DNA from: Centrapalus pauciflorus
Taxonomy: Eukaryota; Streptophyta; Magnoliopsida; Asterales; Asteraceae
Direction of reading: 5' to 3'
Assembly (NCBI GenBank): GCA_020465985.1
Contig: JAANYP010003850.1
Location: 248,001-312,000, forward strand
DNA length: 64,000 nt
Below the pieces are notes generated by a model. The model made no database searches. It was not told where the DNA came from and was given only the letters and a program-made list of their open reading frames with translations. This document shows positions 9,906-21,660 of this stretch, in pieces. The stretch's first letter is position 1. Each line of letters starts with the position of its first letter. The translations under genes and the position numbers were made by a program.

Positions 9906-12761
9906 ATGGAGTTCGTAAAAGAGCACAATTGCCTCCCATACACCCTGAAACACACTGACCTTGAACCGTTCCATGAGATGATGGACTTCCTCAGGCACTC
10001 CCATATACACTATGCACTCAATATTGACCCCACTATATACATATCTCATATTGAGCAATTCTGGAATCATGCCTATGTTCAAACCATCAATGGAGTGCCT
10101 ACCCTGACTTCCAAAATCGATGGTACTACCATCAATATCACCGAGGAGTCCATCAGACATCATCTGCATCTTCAAGATGCCACAGGTATAAAAGACCTAT
10201 CTCTTACTGCTTTACACTTTGGTCTTCAAAATATTGGATATAGGGGTCCTGCTGATTCTTTTACTTTCTTGAAAGCACATTTTTCTCCTAAATGGAAATA
10301 CCTTGTGCATATTATTCAGCAATGTTTAAGCCCCAAAAGAACTGGTTGGTCCGAATTTTCTTCAAATATTGCCACTGCCTTAGTGTGCTTTTCTACTGGC
10401 CAACAGTTTAATTTTTCAAATATGATCTTTCAAGGAATGTTAAGGCATCATTCCTTGAAGCATGGGAAATTTTTGATGTATCCTCGATTTTTGGCAAAAA
10501 TAATTGCACACACCTGCACTGCTTCAAATTTACATAAGAGGATATATGTTTCCCATAGGCACTCACTATCTTCAATCAAAAGGCTGATAAAGCCAAGTGC
10601 CAATTTTGTTAGCATTGATGCTCCATTGCCCTCTGCAATGATGAACATCATCACAAGAAACAGAGGAGAGGGGCCTGAGCAGACACAGCCTAACATTACT
10701 GCTTCAACCCCAGGACCCCAACCCACTCCTCATGATACAGATATTCCCACTGATCCTTTTGTACAGCCCACACGCCCACTACAATACTTATATAAAAGGA
10801 AAAGGGGACGAGGAGCTCCTTCCTCCTCCTCCCTTAGACAAGAGCCATATATCCCTGTGCAGGAGGATCCTTCTGCACAGAATATCCAAAGGGAACCAAT
10901 TGAGGACACTCCCAACCTCAATCAGGAGGTGAACATCTCTTCTGATGTTCATATGGGTTTTGTGGCTGGCACTACTGATGTCTCTGCACAAGAGGCACAG
11001 GACAGGGCCAACATCTCTAAGACCACACCCATGGCAACAGCAAGTGTGCAAACACGAGCTGGAAGTCCCCAGTACCAAGAAAAGAGGGGCCCAGAGGTTC
11101 CTACTTCTGGTGTTAATGTCAGTGATAGACCACAAACACCCCTGGTGTTATCTGATCTTGAGACTAGCCTGCAACTGATGCTCTTAACGGATCCAAAGCT
11201 GAAATCTGTTGTAACAATGTTGGAATACCAAATGTCCATCATTGCTGCACAGGGGGCACAAATTCATGCACTCAAACAGGCAGAAGCTGCTCACAATCAG
11301 AAACTGGCTAATCTACACAAAGGGTTTACTCTTTGTGGAAATAAGCTCATCAAACTAGAGCAGTTGATTCAAACCCATGTGGCAAAGGTTGTAGGTCCTT
11401 CTGACCAAACCAATGCTTCCAAAAAGGGGGAGAATCAGGAAGTTCCTGAACCAGTCCAAGCAGCTCCAACACCAACAGTCCAAGCAGCATCAACAGCTCC
11501 ATCTTCTAGGCTAGCAGTCCCAATAGCTTCTCAAGCTGTTAGCCTAGAAACTCAAGCTGCTTCTACAAGAGCAACTGGAGTTGTTATAAGAGAAGGTATT
11601 CAAGCTCCATCCAGTTCAGTCCAACCTACATCTTCTGCTACAAAAGATAAGGGCAAGGGTATTCTGATTGAGTCTCCAAAGCACAAATTTTCTACCAGAG
11701 AAGCCCAGATTGCCTTTGATGCTGAGATTGCCAGAAAGTTAGCAGAAGAACAAGATCAGGCTTTAGACCAGCAAACCCATGCCCCAATGCAAGATGATGA
11801 AACCTTAGGAGATTACCTAAGAGGGTTTGTGGTCAAGCAAGGTGAAAGGAAGAGGAAGATGCCAACTGGGCATACCAAGGCTGAGAAGAGAAGATTCTTA
11901 ATCAATTTTGCCGTTACAGCAGATATTCCAAAGAAAATTGCTCAGTCTATGCCTACTGAGAGGCTGCAGGCAATACATGATAAAGAAATGGAGAAAAGAA
12001 AGAAAACAAGAGTCTCTTCAGAAGTTCAGCCAGTACCAACAGTTCAACCGTCCCAATCAGTCCAACCATCAACAAAACCAGTCCATCCTGAAGCTGCCAA
12101 TGCACCTGCTCCCACTAAGAAACCAGTCCAACCTGAAGCTGCCAATGCACCAGCTTCCACTGATCAACCTACTGTTTCTGTTCCATCATCTGTTAAGAGG
12201 GTGATCTTTCAGCACCATTTGCAAAAAGCTATGGAAATAGAAAAGTTGATTGATCAACATGACTTCACAAAGCCAGAAATCAACTACTGGTTTGCCAGGT
12301 CTCTGGATGAAAGAAATATAAGGGTCAAGTTTGTGATAAGGAGAGAATCTGGACCAGAAGAGGAGTATGATACATTCTGGCAGATGGTCCATAAGCTCGC
12401 CAGGGATGAACTAATAAAGATGTACCACATAGGGTCTGTTTCTCAAGTCAGATCTGATCTTCCACAAGTAAAACAACTCATCAGAGATCTAAGTTCAGTT
12501 GCTGATGCTGAATTTGCAAGAAAAGAAGTGGAAGATGCTGAGAAGAAAGGGAAGCAGATCAAGGAAGTTCATATTTTTGTCAAATCCAGAACCTACAGAA
12601 TCACATTCAAAGATGGATTTGGTATTTTCTTCAATCTCGAGTTTTATAATTTTTCAAAAGATATGCTGCTTCAAATAAAATCAGTTAGGATATCTTGTGA
12701 TATAGAAGAGATGAAGAGAAAATTTTTGAAGGCTATAGATCAGAAGCTTGCACAATTGTAA
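9906..12761 (+). CDS. Large extra ORF (951 aa) of unknown function in the retrotransposon
   Basis: Not a pol product: no RT, integrase or RNase H motif is seen. Residues about 15-235 form a compact, hydrophobic and aromatic-rich domain (segments YALNIDPTIYISHIEQFW, CLSPKRTGWSEFSSNIA and MYPRFLAKII). It resembles N-terminal domains of ORFs I associate with asterid LTR elements, often mislabelled in databases; this is recall, not a search. Residues 240-430 are Pro/Gln/Ser/Thr-rich, about 435-500 predict a coiled coil, about 643-662 are strongly basic (KRKMP...KAEKRR, NLS-like), and about 720-750 hold a duplicated PEAANAP unit. A globular C-terminus ends at 951. No signal peptide or transmembrane segment is evident, which argues against an envelope protein. 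The leader at 9852-9905 (aaaccctaaaccccaaacc) reads like a plant gene 5' UTR, so capture of a gene is possible. The frame is intact over 2.86 kb. Confidence 0.8.
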   Translation: MEFVKEHNCLPYTLKHTDLEPFHEMMDFLRHSHIHYALNIDPTIYISHIEQFWNHAYVQTINGVPTLTSKIDGTTINITEESIRHHLHLQDATGIKDLSLTALHFGLQNIGYRGPADSFTFLKAHFSPKWKYLVHIIQQCLSPKRTGWSEFSSNIATALVCFSTGQQFNFSNMIFQGMLRHHSLKHGKFLMYPRFLAKIIAHTCTASNLHKRIYVSHRHSLSSIKRLIKPSANFVSIDAPLPSAMMNIITRNRGEGPEQTQPNITASTPGPQPTPHDTDIPTDPFVQPTRPLQYLYKRKRGRGAPSSSSLRQEPYIPVQEDPSAQNIQREPIEDTPNLNQEVNISSDVHMGFVAGTTDVSAQEAQDRANISKTTPMATASVQTRAGSPQYQEKRGPEVPTSGVNVSDRPQTPLVLSDLETSLQLMLLTDPKLKSVVTMLEYQMSIIAAQGAQIHALKQAEAAHNQKLANLHKGFTLCGNKLIKLEQLIQTHVAKVVGPSDQTNASKKGENQEVPEPVQAAPTPTVQAASTAPSSRLAVPIASQAVSLETQAASTRATGVVIREGIQAPSSSVQPTSSATKDKGKGILIESPKHKFSTREAQIAFDAEIARKLAEEQDQALDQQTHAPMQDDETLGDYLRGFVVKQGERKRKMPTGHTKAEKRRFLINFAVTADIPKKIAQSMPTERLQAIHDKEMEKRKKTRVSSEVQPVPTVQPSQSVQPSTKPVHPEAANAPAPTKKPVQPEAANAPASTDQPTVSVPSSVKRVIFQHHLQKAMEIEKLIDQHDFTKPEINYWFARSLDERNIRVKFVIRRESGPEEEYDTFWQMVHKLARDELIKMYHIGSVSQVRSDLPQVKQLIRDLSSVADAEFARKEVEDAEKKGKQIKEVHIFVKSRTYRITFKDGFGIFFNLEFYNFSKDMLLQIKSVRISCDIEEMKRKFLKAIDQKLAQL

Positions 12762-12850
12762 GTTTTTGAAAGCCTTGGTTTGTAAATAACAGTTTACTTT
12801 TTCATTTCCTTATTTGTATAGAACTTAAAGTCTTGTATAAAGAATTTAAG

Positions 12851-12862
12851 TTAGGGGGAGAT
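12851..12862 (+). other. Polypurine tract
   Basis: TTAGGGGGAGAT lies immediately before the 3' LTR, the plus-strand primer position of LTR elements. Confidence 0.85.
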
Positions 12863-13550
12863 TGTTGGGAAATAGTTTAAGTATACTCAAGCTGTTAGTT
12901 AGACTTCTCATACTGTTAGTAGAATTTCTGTGTAAGTACAAAGTTCATGCTGCTAGTTGAAGAAACTCGAGCTGCCAGTATAAAAGTTCAAGCTGCCAGA
13001 GCAAAATAACTCAAGCTGCTCAGTTCATGCTGCCAAGTCATTCAAGCTGCTCAACAGTTTCATAAACAGAATGTGCTGATTTTCAGGGAAGATATCTACA
13101 AGAAGATTCCAGCATATCTACTATCAGAGAAGTCATAGTCCTTCAAGGAAACACGTCCATAAAGCAATATAAATAGACAGAAGATTGTATAGAAGAGATA
13201 CGCATAGAATAAGAGTTTTCTGCATATTTTGAGTCTGTAATTGCTTTATTGTTCAAGTTTTCTTAAGCCTCTAAGGTTGTAAAACCCTAAGAACAGTTTG
13301 TGTTCTTCGTCTAATCAAAACAGATTAGAGGTGATTGTAATCAGTGAATTCAGCAATACAAACAGTCTTGAACTTCTTATGTTTTATGCTATTATTGATT
13401 CTGAAAGTTTTTGTCAAAATAATTAAGTGTTATTCCGCAAACTTCTTAATTAAACTTTGATTCAAAGCAAGATTATTGATTTATACTCTGATAAATTCAA
13501 ATCAGTTAATCTTGGTTATTCATAATTTTCATAAGTTATAGATCCTGACA
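12863..13550 (+). repeat. 3' LTR of the copia-type element
   Basis: 688 bp, starting TGTTGGGAAATAG and ending GATCCTGACA, followed by the target duplication taata. It carries one more U3 motif unit than the 5' LTR (12 nt, catactgttagt). TATA-like tataaat is at 13168-13174. Confidence 0.93.
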
Positions 13551-15192
<1,642 letters not shown>

Positions 15193-15202
15193 TATATATA
15201 TA

Positions 15203-15528
15203 TAGAATATGGTTCGTGTGGGTACCTAAAAAATGCAGAGTACCGTGAGTACCTGTGAACATACGGGTTTCAGATGTGAACTTGCACCGAAAAAAAGTTT
15301 TTTTTTTGAATTTTTTTATATTCATTTAGATACAAATAATATAAGACTATACGTAAAAAAATTATATACATTTCACATAGTTCTAGTGTGTGTTTAGGTG
15401 TGATTTTTTGCAAGTAGTCTTGTATTATTAATTTAAACATGATTATGAAAAAAAATTTCAAAAAAATTGATTTTAAGCGAGGTACCTTCGGTACTCCGCA
15501 AAACTAGTGGTACTCATTTGAACCCAAA

Positions 15529-15530
<2 letters not shown>
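15203..15530 (-). mobile_element. TA-microsatellite cassette, family B (shorter copy)
   Basis: Ends are GAATATGGTTCGTGTGGG and CATTTGAACCCAAATC. It is the inverse-orientation, internally deleted relative of the two near-identical cassettes at 38218-38653 and 43477-43914, sharing the GTACC-rich ends and the central ataatataagact segment. Only a 10-bp TA linker separates it from the cassette at 14808-15192, so two families sit back to back in one TA tract. Confidence 0.75.

Positions 15531-15586
<56 letters not shown>
15531..15586. repeat. (TA)n microsatellite
   Basis: TA array closing the double cassette. Confidence 0.95.
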
Positions 15587-15587
<1 letters not shown>

Positions 15588-16578
15588 TTTTAAAATAGGG
15601 TAAATTATAAATTTCGTGCATGTGGTTTAATATAAATTCTAGTTTGGGTACTTTAATTTTAAAAATTATATTGATAGTCATTGTGGATAATGTTTTGTCA
15701 CGAATTTCGTCATTTGAAATTTAAAATGACCATTTTACCCTTATTGTTTAATAATTAGTGTTAAATTTGTTTTTATTATTATTTCCATTGTTATTAAATA
15801 ATTAAAAAAATCTAAAAAATAAAAATATTAGTAAAATTAATTTATTATAAAATATAAAATTAAAAAATAAAATATTAATAGAGGCAAATGAATTATTATT
15901 AATGCTAATTAAGTTTAGGTTTAGGTTTTTGAAGTTTAAAAAAAGTTAATTTTTTTAAATCAGAAATAAACATAATCACTGTCAAAAAGTGTTAAATTTT
16001 TTTTGATGTATTTTAAAATTTTTATATAAACAACTTTTTAACACTAACAATAAATGTTTAAAATTTATTTATAGTTTAAACGTTTTGAAAAATTTTAATA
16101 ACTAAAATTATTAGTTTAAAAATTTTAAGCGTTTGTTTTAAAAAAATTATAAGTAAAATATTTAATCATTTTTGAAAATTTTAACTTAAATTTTTTAAAA
16201 AGTTCTAGAAAATTGACAAAAAATTTTGAAAAATTTAAATATATTTTATCCACGAAAACGTTAATGTTTTCTAAAATTTCAAAAAAAAAAAACATAAAGT
16301 TAATAAATTATTTTATTTTTAACTTTTAATTAAAAAAATGATGAAATAACAATTTATATGTTTTTATTAGATGTTTAGTCCTCATAAAAATCATTTAATT
16401 TAAAAGAGTACTTAAAAGATTTAATTTATTTTTTGATTTAAAAAATGTAAATAAGTTCAAAAATAAACTTAAAATGTTATCTTTTTACTTCATAATAAAA
16501 ATAATTTATATGTTTTTATAAATATTTTGTATTCATTTTATGTGGTTTACATTAAATTAATTTTACTATTATTTTCAA

Positions 16579-17604
16579 TCTATACTATATATAATAAGAA
16601 AATCACTTGTAGTTTCTGGACCATTGGATGATAAGAAATTAATGGCCCAGATTAATGACAACTCATAATTATTTATGAAATGTCTCTTATACCCTTAATT
16701 AAAATCAATACTTACACCTATGCCATTGTTTTAATTCATTTTCCAAATTTACTAACTTAACTTAATTACATTATATTTTGATTTTAATTTTTTCATTAAT
16801 GAATTAATGTTAAATTAATATTTACCTAAAATAAATATGTGTTATTATTATCCTTAATGATCATAGTTAAATTCAAATGTAAAAATTTGGATTTAAATGT
16901 AGAAGTGTAGTAAATAAAGTTAAATTTTTTTGTTAATTATTTTGCTAACAAGATTTAAAATTTAATTGATAAAACTTCAATTGTGAATATGATAACTTTT
17001 GATTATTGATTTTCAGATATTCCATTTTTATGTTTTATCATTTTTAAAATATATACACATTCACATAATTGAAATTTTTTGTTTCTTACATTGATATTTC
17101 ATATTTAAAGTTAATAAAAATTTAAAAAAACATTTTTTGCAAACACATATTAATAGTTTTTAATAATACAATATAATAATATTTTTTTAATATCAAACAA
17201 CTAAGTATTTTTTTTTATCTTTAATTTAACTAGCTTTCAATTTTTTTATTTTAATTATATATAAATTTTATAATAATTTATTAAAATATAAAAAAATGTG
17301 TATTTTCTAAATCAACCCATGTATTAACCTATATATTATAATAAAACAAAACAATTCATGTCATATGTCACTTCTACAATACAAGAACATTTTATTTTTC
17401 CACCCCTTTTTCCAAATTTAACACCTAACTTAATTGCATTAAATTTTGACTTTATTTTTTTTCATTAATTAATTAGTAATAAATTAGATTTTGTAACATT
17501 TAAAATTAATGTTCACCTAAAATAAATATCTATCATTATTATTCATAATAATCATAATTAGATCCAAATATAAAAATTTGAATTAGTTGTCGAAATTATT
17601 ATTA
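16579..17604 (+). mobile_element. Helitron-like unit, tandem copy 1
   Basis: Starts TCTATACTATATATAATAAG after an A. It is repeated as copy 2 at 17605 with high similarity along its whole length (landmarks tttctggaccattggatg, gtctcttatacccttaatt, caacccatgta). The 3' half of the hairpin near 17315 is missing here compared with copy 2. No ORF. Confidence 0.65.
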
Positions 17605-18619
17605 TCTATACTATATATAATAAGAAAACCATTTGGAGTTTCTGGACCATTGGATGGAAAGAAATCAATGGTCCAGATCAATGACAACTCATAATTATTT
17701 ATGAAATGTCTCTTATACCCTTAATTAAAATTAATAATTATACACATGCCATTGTTTTAATTCATTTTCCAACTTTACTACCTTAACTTAATTACATTAC
17801 ATTAAAATTTGATTTTGATTTTTTCATTAATGAATTAATATTTACCTAAAATAAATATGTGTCATTATTATCCTTAATGATCATAGTTAAATTCAAATAT
17901 AAAAATTTGGATTTAAATGTAGAAGTAGTAAATAAAGTTAAAAATTTTTGTTAATTATTTTGCTAACAAGATTTAAAAATCTAATTGATAAAACTTCAAT
18001 TGTGAATATGATAAATTTTGATTGTTGATTTTCAGATATTCCAATTTTATATTTTATCATTTTCAAAATATATACACATAACTGAAGTTTTTTGTTTATT
18101 ACATTGATATTATATATATGAAGTTAATAAAAATTAAAAGAAACATTTTTTTCAAACAAATATTATCTATTTTTCAATATAATAATATATTTTTATTTAA
18201 TATCAAACAACTAAGTATTTTTTTATCTTTAATTTAACTAGCTTTCAATTTTTTTAATTATATATAAATTTTATAATAATTTATTAAAATATAAAAAAAT
18301 ATGTATTTTCTAAATCAACCCATGTAATACATGGGTTGATTAACCTATATATTATAATAAAACAAAACAATTTATGTCATATGTCACTTCTACAATACAA
18401 GAAAATTTTATTTTTCCACCGCTTTTTCCAAATTTAACACCTTAACTTAATTGTATTAAATTTTGACTTTATTTTTTTATTAATTAATTAGTAATAAATT
18501 AGATTTTGTAACATTTAAAATTAATGTTTACCTAAAACAAATATCTATCATTATTATCCATAATAATCATAATTAGATCCAAATGTAAAAATTTGAATTA
18601 CTTGTGTAAATTATTATTA
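17605..18619 (+). mobile_element. Helitron-like unit, tandem copy 2
   Basis: Direct repeat of 16579-17604 starting with the same TC-type end after an A. It contains a perfect 23-bp palindrome at 18316-18338 around the core CATGTAATACATG, a Helitron 3'-type hairpin. Its distal part is cut at 18619 by the element at 18620-19173, after which Helitron sequence resumes and ends at 19442 with a hairpin (ccacgtaatacgtgg) and CTAGT followed by T. Confidence 0.65.
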
Positions 18620-19173
18620 GGGCTAAAGCCGTAGAATAGTTGTGTACTTTTTAAAATGTATCGATATGGTACGTGTACTATTTTAATTATTCATATTACA
18701 CGTTTACTTTCTGAATCGTTCAAATTTGATACGTGTACTACATTTTTTCATACCAATATGATACCTTTGGTAACCGGTTACTGGCTATACATGTTAAGAG
18801 TGAAATTTCTCTTTTTATTAATGTTCAAATTTCCATAATTGAAGCATCAAATACACTTTCTCGTCCTTTTGATAACCTGGTAGGAGAAATCACACAGCAC
18901 AGCCAACTTCAAACACCTACAGACCTCTGTAGAAATATCCAATGACGATCTCCACCGTCCAGATAGAAGAACTATGTGTTGTGAAGCTTCTCCTCAAATT
19001 TCACGCAGATCCAACGGTGAACAAGTTCGTACCGACGATTATTCCACAACTGCGCAAAGCTAGGCGAAATAATCGTTCATAAAAAGTAAAAGTATCATAT
19101 TAACAATATAAAAAGTACACGTACTATATCGATACACCTTAAAAATTATACTGCTATTGTATAGCTTTAGCCC
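18620..19173. mobile_element. TIR element with 9-bp duplication, possible gene-fragment carrier
   Basis: Inverted ends of about 55-60 bp begin GGGCTAAAGC and end GCTTTAGCCC. The flanks are a perfect but low-complexity 9-bp duplication, ttattatta (18611-18619 and 19174-19182). The ends are related to the smaller element at 41135-41428. The centre (about 18880-19085) is much less AT-rich than its surroundings and includes a 46-codon ORF at 18942-19082, suggesting captured gene sequence (Pack-MULE-like). Origin of the fragment is not recognised. Confidence 0.75.
18942..19082 (+). CDS. Short ORF (46 aa) inside the TIR element, possible captured exon
   Basis: Encodes a 46-residue peptide beginning MTISTVQIEELCVVKLLL and ending in a basic RKARRNNRS tail. 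Base composition differs from the AT-rich surroundings. No domain is recognised. It could be a fragment of a host exon carried by the element or a chance ORF. Confidence 0.25.
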   Translation: MTISTVQIEELCVVKLLLKFHADPTVNKFVPTIIPQLRKARRNNRS

Positions 19174-19182
19174 TTATTATTA

Positions 19183-19442
19183 TTATGTATAATAAAAGAA
19201 AACATCAAATGTCACGTGTCACCTCTACGTTCACCAAAAAGATAATTACAAGTTATAAAAAATAAAAGATAAATATAATTTAATATTTTTAAAAAAGATA
19301 AATATAATCTATTTTTAATCTGTAAATAATAAAAAAATAAACACAATTATTATTTTTGTATGTTTTTATTTTTACTCATATACATTTTATATAAATAAAT
19401 TTAATTAAAAATATCCACGTAATACGTGGGTCATAAACTAGT
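19183..19442 (+). mobile_element. Helitron 3' end
   Basis: Continuation of the interrupted Helitron: an internal aatgtcacgtgtcacc, then a hairpin CCACGTAATACGTGG at about 19415-19429, and CTAGT at 19438-19442 followed by T. Confidence 0.65.
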
Positions 19443-19662
19443 TAGTTTATTATTTTATAATATTAGAATAATAATAAAAACAATATTAATAATAATTATA
19501 AAACAAGTAAGGGTAAAATGCTTATTTTAAATAGCCAAAGGATGAAAACGGTAATAAGACTTCAACCACAAAGACTTACAGTGTAATTTATAATGTTAAA
19601 GGATCCAATCCATAATTTATAATAAATTACATTCACAAAATTGTAATTTACCTTATAAAATA

Positions 19663-20486
19663 TAAATTATTAGCGATACAAATCAGTAATTTCCAAAATT
19701 TATTGATTGCTTCAAAGTTTGGTATGCTGAATGAATTGATGACTTTGATGTAACCTAAGATATGACAATGTAGAGAAGTATATTTAGTAGTGACAAAATT
19801 AGAATTTTCTACTTCTTGTAGTTATGACTTTTCTCTCAAATTTTTATAATAATATATTTAGTTGATAACCAACAAATAATTATAAAAAGATGATTTGTAT
19901 GCAACAAAATTTTTTATACATAATAATTTTGTTATAGAATAACCATCTTATCCTTAAAAATATTTTTTGAGTACTTCCATTATAAAAATGTTAATAAAGA
20001 TGATATAGTCATTTTAAGGTGCTATTTGTTTTGTAAGAGATTAAATATCTGGAATCTGAAATCACATCTGAAACTAAGAGATGATCTTAAGATTTGAAAT
20101 TAAGAGGTGATCTTAAGATTATTTGTTTCCTAATATGGAACATCTGAAAAAAATATTACTTAAAAATATTATATCTAATTAAATATATTATAATGAATTA
20201 TTTTAAATAAACAAAATTAAATTTAAATAATTAATATGATAGAAATATTTAAATTAGTGTTGTAAACAAAAAATAAAGAAAAGACCCTCTTATGTGGCTA
20301 TGCCATTGTATATGAATATTTATAAATAACTTATAATGCTATATCTTATTAAAATATTTGTCTTTCTTCAACTATAACTGATTTTTTCAGTTGGAACTGT
20401 CTTTCTTTAGCTGCATCTGACTCCTACGCTACAATTAATAATTTTTTTCATTGCAACATCTATAAATCAATTGCTATTGTTTATTT
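19663..20486. other. AT-rich non-coding stretch
   Basis: No ORF or repeat boundary supported. Confidence 0.4.
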
Positions 20487-21053
20487 TAGGGATGTAAACG
20501 GTTCCGGAACCGGACCGAACCGAACCGGAACCGATTTAACCGAAACCGAATATTAAAGATTGTAAGAACCGATAACCGAACCAATAATTATAATGCGGTT
20601 CCGGTTCCGGTTCGGTTATGGTACGGGTATTTCGGGTACGGAACCGATTAGAACCGAAAATTAAAAAATGTATATAATTCTATCTATTATAACACGATAC
20701 AAACAAAAAAACATGAAAATATAATAAGAGAAGTGTCGATCATGATGTTTTCATATAAATTTTGTAGTTTCACCATCCTAAAAATATTGTTCCAACAAAT
20801 GATTTTTTTGGTTTTCACATTGTGGGCTTTTAAATCATTTCTTAATTTGCATATTATGAGCTTTTCAAATAATCGGTTCTATAACCGATAAAACCGATAC
20901 CCGCAGAACCAATAACCGAATAACCGAGAACCGAATATTGAAGATTATAAGAACCGATAACCGAACCGAATACTATAAATCGGTTCCAATCGGTTCCGGT
21001 TCTGGTTCGGTTCTGGTTTCGGTTCGGTTTTTCGGTCATTCCACACATCCCTA
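20487..21053. mobile_element. hAT-like non-autonomous element with CCGAACCG subterminal arrays
   Basis: Ends TAGGGATGT...ACATCCCTA, flanked by a perfect 8-bp duplication, gtttattt (20479-20486 and 21054-21061), as expected for the hAT superfamily. Both subterminal 100-150 bp are arrays of aaccgaaccgg-type motifs, in opposite orientations on the two sides, around an AT-rich centre without an ORF. Subterminal motif arrays in hAT elements usually serve as transposase-binding sites. Confidence 0.88.
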
Positions 21054-21154
21054 GTTTATTTGATGACAAAGTTTATTAAATAGCTACTCAACAAGATTTC
21101 TATTTTAAAATGTATTCATTATGTTACAGAACATACTTTCACTTTTACTTAGTA

Positions 21155-21660
21155 TCTATCTATACTATTAAAAGAGTAATTATACTCAATTCTGGTGAAG
21201 TCACGTGTCATCACCATGAATCGACACGTGGCATTTACAGGTTTTAAAAATAATAAAGAAATTTAAATTATATTCTATTAAAATACAATATAATCTACTT
21301 TTGAATTCAAATCAAATAAAATAAAATCTAATAATCTACTAACTTATTAATTATAATATAATATAATAAAATAAGTAAGCTCTTTATGCTCTCTCCGCTC
21401 GCTCCTTTTCGTAGCATAGATCTTTCTTCTCTTAAGAGATTTTGAGAAGAGTGAGCGCGCTTTCTAAAGTTTTAAAAAAATATAAGAAAATAATTACTAT
21501 TCATATATATTTAAAAATATATATAAAATTAATAGGTCATAATAAATAATAATATCATTCTTATATATGTTTAAAAAAAATATTTATACTTTTATCTTTT
21601 AATTCATTATATTTTATATATATTAAACATATCCGCGTAATACGCGAGTAATAAACTAGT
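21155..21660 (+). mobile_element. Short non-autonomous Helitron
   Basis: Starts TCTATCTATACTATTAAAAG after an A and ends with hairpin CGCGTAATACGCG, then CTAGT. It carries the CACGTGTCAT / ACACGTGGCAT pair near its 5' end. Length 506 bp, no ORF. Confidence 0.75.

Larger units (their letters stand above)
6071..13550 (+). mobile_element. Young chimeric copia-type LTR retrotransposon lacking integrase-RT-RNase H
   Basis: A complete element flanked by a perfect 5-bp duplication, taata (6066-6070 and 13551-13555). Order: 5' LTR 6071-6748, tRNA-iMet-type primer-binding site near 6751, gag ORF 6825-9350, copia protease fragment within 9390-9851, a 951-codon unrelated ORF 9906-12761, polypurine tract 12851-12862, and 3' LTR 12863-13550. 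By eye the LTRs differ by one substitution and two indels (12 and 2 nt), so the insertion is recent. No integrase, reverse transcriptase or RNase H motif occurs between the protease remnant and the 3' LTR, so mobilisation would need pol from another element, perhaps a SIRE/Maximus-like copia relative. SIRE-type affiliation is inference from the UBN2-type gag and the extra ORF. Confidence 0.92.
15598..19653. mobile_element. Long-TIR element (probably Mutator-like) hosting nested Helitrons and a smaller TIR element
   Basis: The left end, GGGTAAATTATAAATTTCG, and the region up to about 15760 are matched in inverse orientation by 19500-19653 (ending ttgtaatttacct). The shared inner landmarks are tttgtgg and ccattttaccctta. 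Flanking 9-mers tttaaaata (15589-15597) and tataaaata (19654-19662) agree at 8 of 9 positions, consistent with a Mutator-type duplication. Between the arms lie AT-rich filler (15770-16570), two tandem Helitron-like units, an inserted 554-bp TIR element and a Helitron 3' end. No transposase ORF is seen. Confidence 0.6.

Noticed and set aside
9906..12761. Envelope protein (endogenous retrovirus-like env) interpretation of the 951-aa ORF
   Set aside because: No signal peptide, transmembrane segment or cleavage pattern is seen. Pro/Gln-rich, coiled-coil and basic segments point elsewhere.
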